This document shows positions 7,971-17,180 of a stretch of 46,635 nucleotides of DNA, in pieces; the stretch's first letter is position 1; the number at the start of each line of letters is the position of its first letter. This stretch comes from Bacillota bacterium (GTDB taxonomy: Bacteria > Bacillota > Clostridia > Lachnospirales > Lachnospiraceae). Made by a program: the position numbers and the translations under genes. The notes beneath the pieces are model-generated. The model did no database searches and was not told where the DNA came from. It saw only the letters and a program-made list of their open reading frames with translations. The DNA lies in contig JAEXGM010000115.1 of the NCBI GenBank assembly GCA_023450835.1, forward strand, positions 1-46,635, in the 5' to 3' direction.

Positions 7971-9683
7971 ATGAATAAAATCAAATTTCTTATACTGCTG
8001 CTTACTGTTCTTGCGGCAAGCGGCTGCAGCAGACAAAATAAGGATGAACAAGTGATAAAGAATGTTGATAATGCAGCAAGCCGAACGGATGTAATAACGG
8101 CTGATGCAGATGATAATACATTAAAGGATTCCACCGATAAGGGCACGGACCGCCTCTATTCGGCTTATATTAACGACCAGAATGAAAAAAAATACGGTTA
8201 CATTGATGAATCAGGTGTTTTTGTAATAAGTCCTGTCTATGATCAGGCTTCTGATTTCAGTGAAGGCTATGCAATTGTATATACTTCAGAGGATAACGAA
8301 TACAGCGTTATTGATACAGCGGGCAAAAGCATTTATAAGAGTTCCTACTCTATTGGGGATTTCCATGAAGGAATGGCTATCTTTGATGATTACAGAGACG
8401 GAAAGACCTTGGAAGGTTATATTGATACTACCGGAAAAGTGGTTTTACCGGCCATTTATGACAAAGCCTCCGCATTCAAGAACGGAACCGCCTATGTATA
8501 CACAGGCAAGGAAATCCAACAGATTGATACCACCGGAAAAGTCCTTAAAAGCTACGATATTGATAAAAATGATATCTACATCTCCGATTTTCGCGATGGT
8601 TATATCGTTTATAACAGCGTGGGCGACAGTGTTATGGAAGCTATGACTTATGAAGGTAAGAAATTGCCGCTTCCCAGCAATGTTTCAAAAGATTACACCG
8701 GATATGGCAATCTGATGTACCTTGGCGACAATATCTTTGCCGTAATGAAGAAAAGTGAAACGGAGGATTATTCCTCTACTTTTACAACCCCTTATGCTCT
8801 CTTTGATGCAAAGGGAACACAGCTTACGGATTATATTTTTTATGACTTGAGCAACTACAGCGATGGATTTGCTTCAGCAACGGACGATACCACTACTTAT
8901 TTTATTGATACTGCCGGTAAGATTTCTAATACGTTACCCAAATTCGACGGAAGGGGTACCCTGACTCTGATGGGTAACGTTATTAAAGCTGAGGTAGACG
9001 ACATATTGACTTATGAAACAACTGACGGCAAAATCTTCTATCAGACCTCCGATGATGTAAAATTAAACAGTACTCTCACCCTGACAGCAAAAAAATACAA
9101 ACCAAATAAATATGCCCTCATTCACTATCCTGTTCTTACCGGTCTCTCTGACAGTGCCGTAGAGAAAAAGATCAATGATAAATTGTACAAAAAATTTGTA
9201 GAATCCAGAGGGGATTTAAAGAAAGAGGATAACTTCTCTGTAGCAGATTCTTTTACAGGCAAGGTTATAAATAATCTACTACTTGTAAACAGACTTGGTT
9301 ACGACTATTCCTTCGGAGCAGCTCATGGCATGCCTATCAATGACTACTACCTCTTTGATCTTAAGACCGGAGAAAGCTACAGTCTGAAAGATTTATTTAA
9401 GGAAAACAGTAATTATGTTGAAGTTCTGAGTAAAATAGTTGCCAAAGATATCAATGCAGATAAAAAGAATAACGAGTCCATGTATTTTGATGATACCTTT
9501 ACCTCAATCAGTGACAACCAGTATTTCTATGTGGATAGCAATAATTTATATCTATATTTCTATCCTTATGATATTGCTCCTTATGCGGCAGGATTCCCTG
9601 AATTTAAGATACCCTTTAGCAGTATTGGCAATATCCTTAACATAGAAGGTAACTTCTGGAAAGCTTTGCACCCGCAAGATTAA
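7971..9683 (+). CDS. Lipoprotein with WG repeats and C-terminal DUF3298-like domain
   Basis: This is a 570-residue secreted lipoprotein. It has a signal peptide (MNKIKFLILLLTVLAASGC) with the lipobox cysteine at residue 19. WG-type repeats over roughly residues 50-370 include YGYIDESGVFVISPVYD and GYIDTTGKVVLPAIYD. The C-terminal region of about 190 residues matches DUF4163/DUF3298 (RsiV-like; SFGAAHGMPINDYYLFDL). WG repeats form beta-propeller-like surfaces, and DUF3298 domains in anti-sigma factors such as RsiV bind lysozyme. Function here is unknown but extracellular. The start at 7971 has AAGGAG at proper spacing; the upstream ATG at 7896 would bury the signal peptide. It has its own promoter and terminator. 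Confidence 0.8.
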   Translation: MNKIKFLILLLTVLAASGCSRQNKDEQVIKNVDNAASRTDVITADADDNTLKDSTDKGTDRLYSAYINDQNEKKYGYIDESGVFVISPVYDQASDFSEGYAIVYTSEDNEYSVIDTAGKSIYKSSYSIGDFHEGMAIFDDYRDGKTLEGYIDTTGKVVLPAIYDKASAFKNGTAYVYTGKEIQQIDTTGKVLKSYDIDKNDIYISDFRDGYIVYNSVGDSVMEAMTYEGKKLPLPSNVSKDYTGYGNLMYLGDNIFAVMKKSETEDYSSTFTTPYALFDAKGTQLTDYIFYDLSNYSDGFASATDDTTTYFIDTAGKISNTLPKFDGRGTLTLMGNVIKAEVDDILTYETTDGKIFYQTSDDVKLNSTLTLTAKKYKPNKYALIHYPVLTGLSDSAVEKKINDKLYKKFVESRGDLKKEDNFSVADSFTGKVINNLLLVNRLGYDYSFGAAHGMPINDYYLFDLKTGESYSLKDLFKENSNYVEVLSKIVAKDINADKKNNESMYFDDTFTSISDNQYFYVDSNNLYLYFYPYDIAPYAAGFPEFKIPFSSIGNILNIEGNFWKALHPQD

Positions 9684-9707
9684 AATTTAATTTTTTTATA
9701 TAAATCA

Positions 9708-9788
9708 GGAGCAGTTGATTTCTCCTCCATACAAACCCGGCAATATGCTTTCAAGTTTGTATGAACGGAAACAAACTGCTCCTTTTTT
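9708..9788. terminator. Shared terminator between convergent genes
   Basis: GGAGCAGTT (9708-9716) pairs with AACTGCTCC (9774-9782), followed by a run of six T on the plus strand. Inside, ATACAAAC (9729-9736) pairs with GTTTGTAT (9755-9762), giving a long structured stem. It closes the WG-repeat lipoprotein transcript and lies at the stop of the convergent radical SAM gene. Confidence 0.75.
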
Positions 9789-10713
9789 AAACTCCGAACT
9801 TTTTACGGTATCCGCATCTTCTGCAAAGCTCTTCCACTGCTTTTCTATTAGAGAATCCTTCGTAAACCGCATTCGCACGAGGACTGTTGATAATGCCATC
9901 AAAAGGCTCCTCATAGATATTACCGAGATGAATAACCCCTTCTCCGTCAAGACAGCAGGGAATTACTGTTCCGTCGGCCAATATCCCTACGTGGCTTCTT
10001 AACCCGTAACAGAATCCTTTTCCTTCATCCTCTTCTTCCGTGAGGGACGGCCAGGTAAACTGATAATCTCTGCTGATGTAGACTCTGTCCGTAAGTTTTA
10101 TACCTCTTCCGGGTGCAACCACACTGTTTAAAGAACCTTCTATTCCATATTCCTTTTCCAGGATTCTTAAATATTTGTCCGTATCATCCTGAATCGTGTT
10201 TTCCCTGATATCCTTTTCTTGATTAGTTACCCCCTCTTCCTCTTTACTTAGATTCCAGAATCGGTAAGATATATTCGCTTTTGTTGTATTTAGCAGCTCC
10301 TTAGAGGCCAGAAGTATGTCCCGAAGGTATTTTTCCTTATCTTCTTCCCTTCCGCCAAAGCTGTGAAGAGAGATGTTTACCTGCCTTAATGCTTCCTTTT
10401 CCTTTAACTCTGTTAAGGCCTTCATTAATAAAGTACCATTTGTTGTTATATTGACTTTTATGCCATACTCCTTACAGATTTCCAGAAATACACCAAGCTG
10501 CGGATGCAGCAATGGCTCTCCTTTCACATGAAAATAGACATAATCCGTATAGGGTTTAATCTCTTTTATAATATGTTCGAACTCCTCTGTTGTCAGAAAA
10601 GCTTTCTTTCTTTGGGTTTTAGGACAGAACTCACAGGCCAGATTACAGATATTTGTAATCTCTATATAAATCTTTTTGAACTTTTTCATTGCTTTCTCAC
10701 ATTCTGTTGCCAA
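9787..10713 (-). CDS. Radical SAM protein with SPASM-type C-terminus
   Basis: This 308-residue protein has the radical SAM motif CNLACEFC (CxxxCxxC) near residues 23-30, GEPLLHP in the core and a C-terminal SPASM-type region with clustered cysteines (PCCLDGEG and ELCRRCGYRKK) that would hold auxiliary iron-sulfur clusters. SPASM enzymes often modify peptides or proteins; no precursor peptide was seen beside it, so the substrate is unknown. The start is TTG at 10713, with AAAGGA six bases upstream. An ATG at 10689 also fits the family but has a weaker site. It is convergent with the WG lipoprotein and divergent from the phosphoesterase. Confidence 0.8.
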   Translation of the reverse strand: MATECEKAMKKFKKIYIEITNICNLACEFCPKTQRKKAFLTTEEFEHIIKEIKPYTDYVYFHVKGEPLLHPQLGVFLEICKEYGIKVNITTNGTLLMKALTELKEKEALRQVNISLHSFGGREEDKEKYLRDILLASKELLNTTKANISYRFWNLSKEEEGVTNQEKDIRENTIQDDTDKYLRILEKEYGIEGSLNSVVAPGRGIKLTDRVYISRDYQFTWPSLTEEEDEGKGFCYGLRSHVGILADGTVIPCCLDGEGVIHLGNIYEEPFDGIINSPRANAVYEGFSNRKAVEELCRRCGYRKKFGV

Positions 10714-10881
10714 CTTTTTTCCTTTTGCGGCATAAACCGGCCAGGATTGTACAGAATTAAGAGTATCAGATTCCTAAACTTTTGTCCATGCTTTTACCCG
10801 ATTAATACTACAGCGGCAGTTTTTCAATCAGGCATTGAGGAATATCAGATCTTTGATTTGATATTTACGAAAGGAGTTACT

Positions 10882-11790
10882 ATGTTTACAGAACAGCGCC
10901 TTAAACAGGCTTACAAAACAGCTAAGGTGGAGTATTTTGATAAAAACTCCAAATATATATTTTTTAGTGACTGTCACAGAGGAGACGACAGTGCTTCGGA
11001 TGAATTCGCCAAGAACCAGCATGTCTTTTTACATGCCTTGGATTACTATTATAATAATGGCTATACCTACGTCGAAGTTGGAGACGGAGATGAATTATGG
11101 GAATATAAGGACTTTAATCATATTCGCCTGGCTCACAGCGATGTCTTCCTTGGTATGAAGAAATTTGCAAATAAGGGGAGGCTGCTCTTCCTTTTTGGAA
11201 ATCATAATATTTATCTGAAAAAAATCAAATATGTGAGGAAAAATTATTACAGCTTTTATGATGAATATAATCAAAAACGTACAAGCCTTTTTACCGATCT
11301 GACCCCTTATGAAGCCATTGTCTTAAAGCACAGGGAATCCGGTCAGGAAATACTGGTGGTCCACGGGCACCAGGGGGACTTAATGAATGACCAGCTATGG
11401 TTCATCTCCATGATAATGTTACGCTATATCTGGCGTTTTCTCCATGTAGTAGGTCTGCATAATCCTGCAAGCCCGGCTAAGAATCTCTATAAGAGACATA
11501 AAATCGAGAAAAATTATAAGGTGTGGATTCGGAATAATAAACGCATGCTAATCTGCGGGCATACTCACAGACCCCACTTTCCCAAGGCAAAGGAACTGCC
11601 CTATTACAATACCGGCTGCTGTATCCACTCAAAAGGGCTGACAGGTATAGAAATTATTAACGATACCATAAATATGGTCGAATGGAGGATAAAAGCGGAT
11701 GATGATGGTGCCCTTAATATTGTCAGGACCATTGTCCGCGGCCCTGAAAAAATCTGCAAATATCAACAGGATAATTTTCCTGTAAGATGA
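10882..11790 (+). CDS. Metallophosphoesterase (calcineurin-like)
   Basis: This 302-residue enzyme carries the metallophosphoesterase metal-binding motifs in order: SDCHRGDD, GDGDELW, GNHN, VVHGHQGD and CGHTHRP. The overall pattern resembles the UDP-2,3-diacylglucosamine hydrolase (LpxH-like) group, but Gram-positive members act on other phosphoesters, and the substrate is unknown. The start at 10882 has AAGGAG seven bases upstream. A longer frame upstream runs antisense over the radical SAM gene and is not credible. Confidence 0.85.
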   Translation: MFTEQRLKQAYKTAKVEYFDKNSKYIFFSDCHRGDDSASDEFAKNQHVFLHALDYYYNNGYTYVEVGDGDELWEYKDFNHIRLAHSDVFLGMKKFANKGRLLFLFGNHNIYLKKIKYVRKNYYSFYDEYNQKRTSLFTDLTPYEAIVLKHRESGQEILVVHGHQGDLMNDQLWFISMIMLRYIWRFLHVVGLHNPASPAKNLYKRHKIEKNYKVWIRNNKRMLICGHTHRPHFPKAKELPYYNTGCCIHSKGLTGIEIINDTINMVEWRIKADDDGALNIVRTIVRGPEKICKYQQDNFPVR

Positions 11791-11859
11791 AATCACCTGT
11801 TCAAATTTTCCTGTAAACCCTCTTCCCATGTCTTATCCTGTACACTTTACTTCTCTCTG

Positions 11860-11888
11860 TTGACAAGGCATTATAGCTGTTATACTAT
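11860..11888 (+). promoter_or_regulatory. larE distal promoter
   Basis: TTGACA (11860-11865) and TACTAT (11883-11888) are 17 bases apart, about 125 bases upstream of the larE start. Confidence 0.6.
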
Positions 11889-11895
11889 TAGATTG

Positions 11896-11923
11896 TTGAC
11901 AATTCATAGTTGTATAATAATAT
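11896..11923 (+). promoter_or_regulatory. larE proximal promoter (tandem)
   Basis: A second TTGACA (11896-11901) lies 16 bases from TAATAT (11918-11923), just downstream of the first promoter. Two tandem promoters would give larE two transcription starts. Confidence 0.5.
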
Positions 11924-12012
11924 TTCAAAGGATATGTCATTAAATAGAAATATTAATGACGTATTTAGGAATACCCATCATTTTAATTGGGGTATTCATG
12001 AAAGGAGTTCAT

Positions 12013-12816
12013 ATGGAGTTACAGGAAAAATTTGAATTATTAAAGAAGAATCTTTCTTCTCTCGACAGTCTTTGTGTTGCATTTTCCGGCGGAGTAGATT
12101 CTACCTTTTTATTAAAAGCAGCTTATGATGTTTTAGGCGATAAGGTTCTTGCTATAACAGCCCGCTCTTCTACTTATCCCGAGAGAGAATACAAGGAAGC
12201 AGTTGAATTCACTTCCAAATATGGCATTCCCCATGAAGTTATCCTGTCTGAAGAACTTGATGTAGACGGTTTTTCCGATAACCCGGTCAACCGCTGTTAT
12301 TTATGTAAGAATGAGCTGTTTGACAAGATTGGTGATATCGCCAAGACAAAAGGCATCTCTTATATAGCGGAAGGCTCCAACATGGATGATCTGGGGGATT
12401 ACCGTCCGGGACTGACAGCTGTCTCCGAACATAAAGTATTAAGCCCTCTTCGTCAGGCCGAGTTGACAAAGGAAGAAATCCGCATACTGTCGAAAGAAAT
12501 GGGGCTTCCTACCTGGAATAAACCTGCTTTTGCCTGTCTTTCCTCAAGATTTCCCTATGGTCAGAAGATAACAAGAGAAAAGCTTGAAATGGTAGATAAA
12601 GCGGAGCAGTTCCTATTGGACCATGGCTTTCGTCAGGTTCGTGTAAGACACCATGGAGATATCGGAAGAATTGAAGTGGGACAGCCGGAAATGGAGAAAT
12701 TCCTGAATTTAGAGCTTATGAAAGAGGTACAGACATATTTTAAAGGTCTTGGATTCTCCTATACAGCTTTAGACTTAAAAGGTTACAGAACCGGCAGTAT
12801 GAACGAGACATTATAG
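12013..12816 (+). CDS. larE: ATP-dependent sacrificial sulfur transferase LarE
   Basis: This 267-residue LarE converts the LarB product (biscarboxylated nicotinic acid adenine dinucleotide) to the dithio precursor of the nickel-pincer nucleotide cofactor of lactate racemase. It has an N-terminal PP-loop SGGVDS (residues 25-30) for ATP and the C-terminal LarE signature PAFACLSSRFPYG. Cys175 aligns with the sacrificial cysteine of the Lactobacillus enzyme. A CYLC pair (Cys95, Cys98) is also present; three cysteines are the pattern reported for iron-sulfur LarE types. The start has AAAGGAG five bases upstream. No larA, larB or larC is nearby. Tandem promoters precede it and a strong terminator follows. 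Confidence 0.9.
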   Translation: MELQEKFELLKKNLSSLDSLCVAFSGGVDSTFLLKAAYDVLGDKVLAITARSSTYPEREYKEAVEFTSKYGIPHEVILSEELDVDGFSDNPVNRCYLCKNELFDKIGDIAKTKGISYIAEGSNMDDLGDYRPGLTAVSEHKVLSPLRQAELTKEEIRILSKEMGLPTWNKPAFACLSSRFPYGQKITREKLEMVDKAEQFLLDHGFRQVRVRHHGDIGRIEVGQPEMEKFLNLELMKEVQTYFKGLGFSYTALDLKGYRTGSMNETL

Positions 12817-12844
12817 AATAATTCCTAATATTTATACAAAAATT

Positions 12845-12893
12845 GAGGATAGCTGAATTGTGATTTTATCACGATTCAGGCTATCCTCCTTTT
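12845..12893 (+). terminator. larE terminator
   Basis: GAGGATAGC at 12845 pairs with GCTATCCTC ending at 12888, the stem continues inward with near-complete pairing, and CTTTTTAT follows. Confidence 0.85.
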
Positions 12894-13026
12894 TATCCCT
12901 GAAATACCTCCCCCTTAACTACTGCATTAAAATAAATAATTATTTAAGTTCATAGAATTTACATATTTTTTACACAAACCAAACATTATTTTAACGTATC
13001 ATATCCTTAAGGAAGGAGCAATGCTT

Positions 13027-13758
13027 ATGAACCAGATAAAATCAAATAATATTTTTGAACGGGTAGAAAAAAAATACCTGCTTTCCAATAAGAAATATGA
13101 ATTGCTAGAAGAAAGATTACAGCCTCACATGGAAATGGATCAATACGGACTTCATACCATCTGTAATATTTATTATGACACCGAGGACTATGAGCTGGTG
13201 CGCACCTCTATTGAAGGTCCTGTATATAAGGAAAAGCTTCGTCTCAGAAGTTATGGTGTGCCGGCAAATGACTCCCTGGTATTTTTAGAAATCAAAAAGA
13301 AGTACAAAGGAATTGTTTACAAAAGAAGGGTGTCAATGACCTTAGAAGAATCTGCAAGATATTTGAATCATGGGATCAAACCCGCCGCAGATAGTCAGAT
13401 ACTAAGAGAAATTGACTATTTTATAGGATTCCACCGACCGATTCCGAAAGTTTATCTGGCTTATGACAGAATCGCGCTCTTTGGCATAGAAGATTCCAAT
13501 ATCCGAATAACCTTTGATCAGAATATCAGGAGCCGTATGACAGAGCTTGACCTGGGCGCAGGCGATGACGGTAAATATCTCCTTAACAAGGGCGATGTAT
13601 TAATGGAAATAAAGGTGCCTTCTGCTTATCCACTGTGGCTTGCCGGTATTTTATCTGATTTGATGATCTACCCTATTTCTTTTTCCAAATATGGAAATGT
13701 TTACAAAGACCAACTAACAGATGAAAGGAATGAAAGCTTATGTTTACAAGCATTATAG
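13027..13758 (+). CDS. VTC-domain polyphosphate polymerase-like protein
   Basis: This 243-residue protein has the VTC/CYTH-like tunnel fold sequence pattern: FERVEKKYLL at the N-terminus, YYDTEDYEL, KLRLRSYG, FLEIKKKYKGIVYKRR, ITFDQNIRSR and LMEIKVPSAYPLW. In yeast the VTC4 domain makes polyphosphate from ATP. Bacterial VTC-domain proteins are mostly untested, so polyphosphate synthesis is inferred. The alternating acidic and basic residues expected in the tunnel are present. ATG 13027 is 8 bases from GGAG; ATG 13021 is also possible. It overlaps the DUF4956 gene by 19 bases, and the pair is commonly found together. Confidence 0.8.
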   Translation: MNQIKSNNIFERVEKKYLLSNKKYELLEERLQPHMEMDQYGLHTICNIYYDTEDYELVRTSIEGPVYKEKLRLRSYGVPANDSLVFLEIKKKYKGIVYKRRVSMTLEESARYLNHGIKPAADSQILREIDYFIGFHRPIPKVYLAYDRIALFGIEDSNIRITFDQNIRSRMTELDLGAGDDGKYLLNKGDVLMEIKVPSAYPLWLAGILSDLMIYPISFSKYGNVYKDQLTDERNESLCLQAL

Positions 13759-14417
13759 CTTCCGTGACAGGAAGTCTTACTATAGAAACAGCATTAATAT
13801 GTACAATCGTATCACTGGTGTTAGGAGGTATTATTGCTGCAATCTATATGACGCAAGGTACCTATAGCAAGAACTTTATCTTAACCCTTATCCTCTTACC
13901 GGCATTGGTGCAGGCAGTAATTATGGTAGTAAACGGTAACCTGGGAGCCGGTGTGGCAGTTATGGGAGCTTTCAGTCTTGTACGCTTCCGTTCCATCCCC
14001 GGCAGTTCAAAAGAAATCAGCAGTATCTTCTTTGCCATGGTAGTAGGTCTTGCAACCGGTATGGGCTATATTACTTACGCCGTATTAATTACTGTAATCG
14101 TAGGACTTGCGCTGTTCCTTTTATCCCGCTTCAGTTTTGGCGAAAAGAAAAATACAAAGAAAGAACTTCGCGTTACAATACCGGAGAATCTTGATTATAC
14201 TGAAATATTTGATGATATATTTAAGAAATATACGAAAGAGACCACTCTTACAAAGGTAAAGACCACCAACCTTGGCAGTATGTATGAACTTTATTATGAA
14301 ATTGAACTTTTAGATACTGTAAAGGAAAAAGAAATGATTGACGATATCCGCTGCCGTAACGGTAACCTTACTATTATCTGCGGCAGAATACAACAGGCAC
14401 TTAACATGGAATTATAA
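13740..14417 (+). CDS. DUF4956 membrane protein
   Basis: This 225-residue protein has about four membrane segments in its first 140 residues (with the conserved loop GAFSLVRFRSIPGSSKE), followed by a cytoplasmic domain of about 85 residues ending in CGRIQ. This is the DUF4956 pattern, of unknown function and distantly MgtC-like in topology. Its usual neighbour is a VTC-domain gene, as here, so it may supply the membrane partner of the polymerase. The start has AAAGGA at acceptable spacing inside the VTC gene. Confidence 0.8.
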   Translation: MFTSIIASVTGSLTIETALICTIVSLVLGGIIAAIYMTQGTYSKNFILTLILLPALVQAVIMVVNGNLGAGVAVMGAFSLVRFRSIPGSSKEISSIFFAMVVGLATGMGYITYAVLITVIVGLALFLLSRFSFGEKKNTKKELRVTIPENLDYTEIFDDIFKKYTKETTLTKVKTTNLGSMYELYYEIELLDTVKEKEMIDDIRCRNGNLTIICGRIQQALNMEL

Positions 14418-14475
14418 GAAGAGAAAGGAAAAGGTCTGTAATGCTCTCTTTTGCAGGCTTTGGAAGGTACAATAT

Positions 14476-16647
14476 ATGACGAAACGAAATCGATTGAGAA
14501 AGAGCTTAAGCCTGCTATTAATACTTTGCTTAATATTATTTACCGGCTGTACCAATAAAAGCAATAATTCAACCGCTGAAAGTACTTCTGATACAACCAC
14601 CGCCACGGATGACACTTCCACCTCCGGGTCCGGTACAAAAGCAGTTGTCACAAGTACCGTAACACAGACTACCGGTGAATATAGTGATAATGATCTGGAT
14701 GCATCCTGGGATGAAGCTTCTGCAATAAAGATAACTTTTGATGATAAGAACATAACCAGCAGCGACAGCAGTGTTACCGTAAAAGAGAATACTGCCACCG
14801 TTACAAAAGCAGGTACTTATGTGCTAAGCGGCACCCTGACCGATGGCAGTGTAATTGTAGAAGCCGGTGATGACGATAATGTCAAGCTTGTTCTGAATAA
14901 TGCTGTTATGACAAGCAGCACCTCCGCTCCCATCTATGTTAAGAATGCGAAGAATGTATACATTACCCTGGCAGACTCAAGCACCAATACCATAACTGAT
15001 GCTGCTAACTATGTATACGCCGATGATTCCACCGATGAACCAAGTGCCGCAATCTTTTCAAAGACAGACCTGACCATCAATGGCAGCGGCACTCTCAATG
15101 TCAATGGGAACTCCAACAATGCCATACAGTCTAAAGATGATTTAAAAATCGTAGACGGAACTCTTAATGTAACTTCCGTGGACGATGGAATTATCGGAAA
15201 AGATTCCATTTCTATTAAAAGCGGCAATATAACCGTTAATGCTTCCGGCGATGCCATAAAGTCCAGCAACTCCGAAGACACCAGCAAAGGCTTTATTATT
15301 ATTGACGGCGGTACCTTTAATATTACCAGCGGCACTGACGGCTTCCAGGCAGAAACAAGCCTGATTGTAAACGACGGTGATTTTCAGGTTACTACCGGCG
15401 GTGGAAGTGAAAATGCCGCTCCGAAAACAAATAATGATTTTGGCGGACAAAGACCCTCTTTCGGAGACAGGAATAATTCCGATTCTACTTCCGGTACAGG
15501 TGATACTTCCAGTGCAGCGCCTCCCCAAAATTCTCAGGATGCTTCTGCTCCAAGCACTGATAGCAGTCAGAAAAATACTTCCGATGCAAATAGCTCTTCT
15601 GCCAATACTTCTTCTTCAGCAGCTGACTCTTCATCCAAAGATGATTCTTCCTCTGCCACGGCTTCTACCGAAGACGAAAGCACCAGTGCAAAAGCCTTCA
15701 AGTCAGCTTCTGTTCTAACCATCAATAGCGGAACCTTTACCGTAGACAGCGCGGACGACAGTTTCCACAGCAATGGTACGCTGACAATGACAGACGGAAC
15801 CTTTACCATTTCATCCGGTGATGACGGTATACATGCGGATTCCGAACTGAATATTTCCGTCAAGAAACTTGATATCAAGAAGAGCTATGAAGGAATTGAA
15901 AGTGCAATTATAAATATTAACAGCGGTGATATTACAGTAGTATCAAGTGATGACGGAGTAAATGCATCCAGCGGCAGCGAAAGTACTTCCGCAACCGGCG
16001 GCCAGGGAGGCTTTGAATCAAACGGTGATGCAGCACTTATCATTAACGGCGGAACTATTACGGTAAATGCGGACGGAGACGGTCTGGACGCTAACGGATC
16101 TATCACTATGAACGACGGAACTGTTTATGTCTCCGGTCCGACTAATGACGGCAACGGTCCTCTGGATTATGATACCACCTTTACAATGAACGGCGGAACA
16201 ATTATAGCAGCCGGAAGCTCCGGTATGGCACAGGCTCCTTCCGATGACTCCAAGCAGTATTCTGTTGCCTATGTCTTTGACAGCTCACAGACGGGCGGCA
16301 CTAAGATAACCTTAAAGGATGCTGACGGTAAAGAAATTATTTCCTATACACCTGAAAAGAACTATCAATATATTATGATATCCTCTCCTCTTTTAGAGAA
16401 AGACAGCAAATATACTTTGTATTCTGGCAGTACCAACCTCTACACCTTTACTGTTTCTGATACCGTAAACGCCAATACAACTCTTCAAACTACCGGTGGT
16501 CCCGGAGGCTTTGGCGGTGGAAATGGCGGCGGACGCGGTAACGGCGGATTTGACGGAAAATTCGACGGCGGTACCGATGGCAGCCAGGGCAGTGCTCCAA
16601 ATGACAATACTAATTCAGACAGCACCGACAGCGGTTCCGGTACCTGA
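14476..16647 (+). CDS. Cthe_2159-like carbohydrate-binding beta-helix lipoprotein
   Basis: This is a 723-residue lipoprotein with a signal peptide ending LILFTGC. The body has many repeats of the type INGGTxxVxxxGDGLDANG and KSGNITVNASGDAIKS, forming the right-handed beta-helix of the Cthe_2159 family (formerly DUF4353), whose founder binds cellulose and acidic polysaccharides and calcium. A Ser/Thr/Asp/Ala-rich low-complexity linker of about 80 residues interrupts the helix near residues 330-410, and the tail is Gly/Asp/Asn-rich. The start has GGAAGG eight bases upstream; a longer frame lacks a proper signal peptide. It lies 58 bases after DUF4956 in the same operon, a grouping that often also includes CotH-type genes. 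Confidence 0.85.
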   Translation: MTKRNRLRKSLSLLLILCLILFTGCTNKSNNSTAESTSDTTTATDDTSTSGSGTKAVVTSTVTQTTGEYSDNDLDASWDEASAIKITFDDKNITSSDSSVTVKENTATVTKAGTYVLSGTLTDGSVIVEAGDDDNVKLVLNNAVMTSSTSAPIYVKNAKNVYITLADSSTNTITDAANYVYADDSTDEPSAAIFSKTDLTINGSGTLNVNGNSNNAIQSKDDLKIVDGTLNVTSVDDGIIGKDSISIKSGNITVNASGDAIKSSNSEDTSKGFIIIDGGTFNITSGTDGFQAETSLIVNDGDFQVTTGGGSENAAPKTNNDFGGQRPSFGDRNNSDSTSGTGDTSSAAPPQNSQDASAPSTDSSQKNTSDANSSSANTSSSAADSSSKDDSSSATASTEDESTSAKAFKSASVLTINSGTFTVDSADDSFHSNGTLTMTDGTFTISSGDDGIHADSELNISVKKLDIKKSYEGIESAIININSGDITVVSSDDGVNASSGSESTSATGGQGGFESNGDAALIINGGTITVNADGDGLDANGSITMNDGTVYVSGPTNDGNGPLDYDTTFTMNGGTIIAAGSSGMAQAPSDDSKQYSVAYVFDSSQTGGTKITLKDADGKEIISYTPEKNYQYIMISSPLLEKDSKYTLYSGSTNLYTFTVSDTVNANTTLQTTGGPGGFGGGNGGGRGNGGFDGKFDGGTDGSQGSAPNDNTNSDSTDSGSGT

Positions 16648-16759
16648 TCCGGAAGTTATAACTAGAAAAGTTAAAAAACAGTCAGAATTCTTTCATTCTA
16701 TTGTTATAGAATCACCAGATAACTATTTGCAAATTAGAAGAACCTGAAAAGTTCTCAGG

Positions 16760-16810
16760 AAAAGGGCCATGAATAAGAGATAATATACTTCTCTTATTCA
16801 TGGCCCTTTT
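16760..16810. terminator. Bidirectional terminator
   Basis: A perfect 20-base-pair stem (16760-16779 with 16791-16810) has A4 at one end and T4 at the other and lies between two convergent genes. It can stop transcription from both sides. Confidence 0.9.
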
Positions 16811-16812
16811 TC

Positions 16813-17160
16813 TTACCGCAGTGATTTCCAATCCTCTTCCTTAAAACCTATTAAAACCTTTTTCCCGTCAATAATCAAAGGCCTTTTAACAAGCATTCCA
16901 TCTGATGCAAGCATGTTTATCTGCTCTTCTTCCGTCATATCAGGCAGCTTGTCTTTTAACCCATACTCCTTATAGAGCAATCCGCTGGTATTGAAAAAAC
17001 GCTTTAAGGGCATCCCGCTTATTTTATGCCATTCCGCTATTTCTACAGCTGTAGGATTATTTATTTTTATATCTCTTGCCTCATAGGTAAGCTGGTTGTC
17101 ATCCAGCCACTTCTTTGCCTTCTGGCAAGTTGTACATTTAGGGTACCATAAAAATATCAT
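16813..17160 (-). CDS. ArsC/Spx-family thioredoxin-fold protein
   Basis: This 115-residue protein is in the ArsC/Spx/YffB family. It starts MIFLWYPKCTTCQKAKKWL with a CxxC redox pair near residues 9-12, and carries the LVKRPLIIDG motif (cis-Pro and substrate Arg). Members include glutaredoxin-linked arsenate reductases and the transcription regulator Spx; with no ars genes nearby it is best called an arsenate-reductase-family protein. The ATG at 17160 follows GAAGGAGAG; an earlier ATG at 17181 lies inside the stop of the previous gene and lacks a site. It is downstream of the YgjP-like gene in the same operon. Confidence 0.85.
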   Translation of the reverse strand: MIFLWYPKCTTCQKAKKWLDDNQLTYEARDIKINNPTAVEIAEWHKISGMPLKRFFNTSGLLYKEYGLKDKLPDMTEEEQINMLASDGMLVKRPLIIDGKKVLIGFKEEDWKSLR

Positions 17161-17180
17161 AGTATTCTCTCCTTCATTCA

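Noticed and set aside
8239..8646. Open frame in another phase within the WG-repeat lipoprotein gene
   Set aside because: It has no ribosome site, its sequence is low quality, and it is fully inside a well supported gene.
10504..10881. N-terminal extension of the metallophosphoesterase
   Set aside because: It lies antisense over the radical SAM gene and the strong ribosome site is at 10872-10876, just before ATG 10882.
11913..11918. TATAAT as the -10 of the proximal larE promoter
   Set aside because: It would leave only 11 bases to the TTGACA at 11896; TAATAT at 11918 gives a normal spacing.
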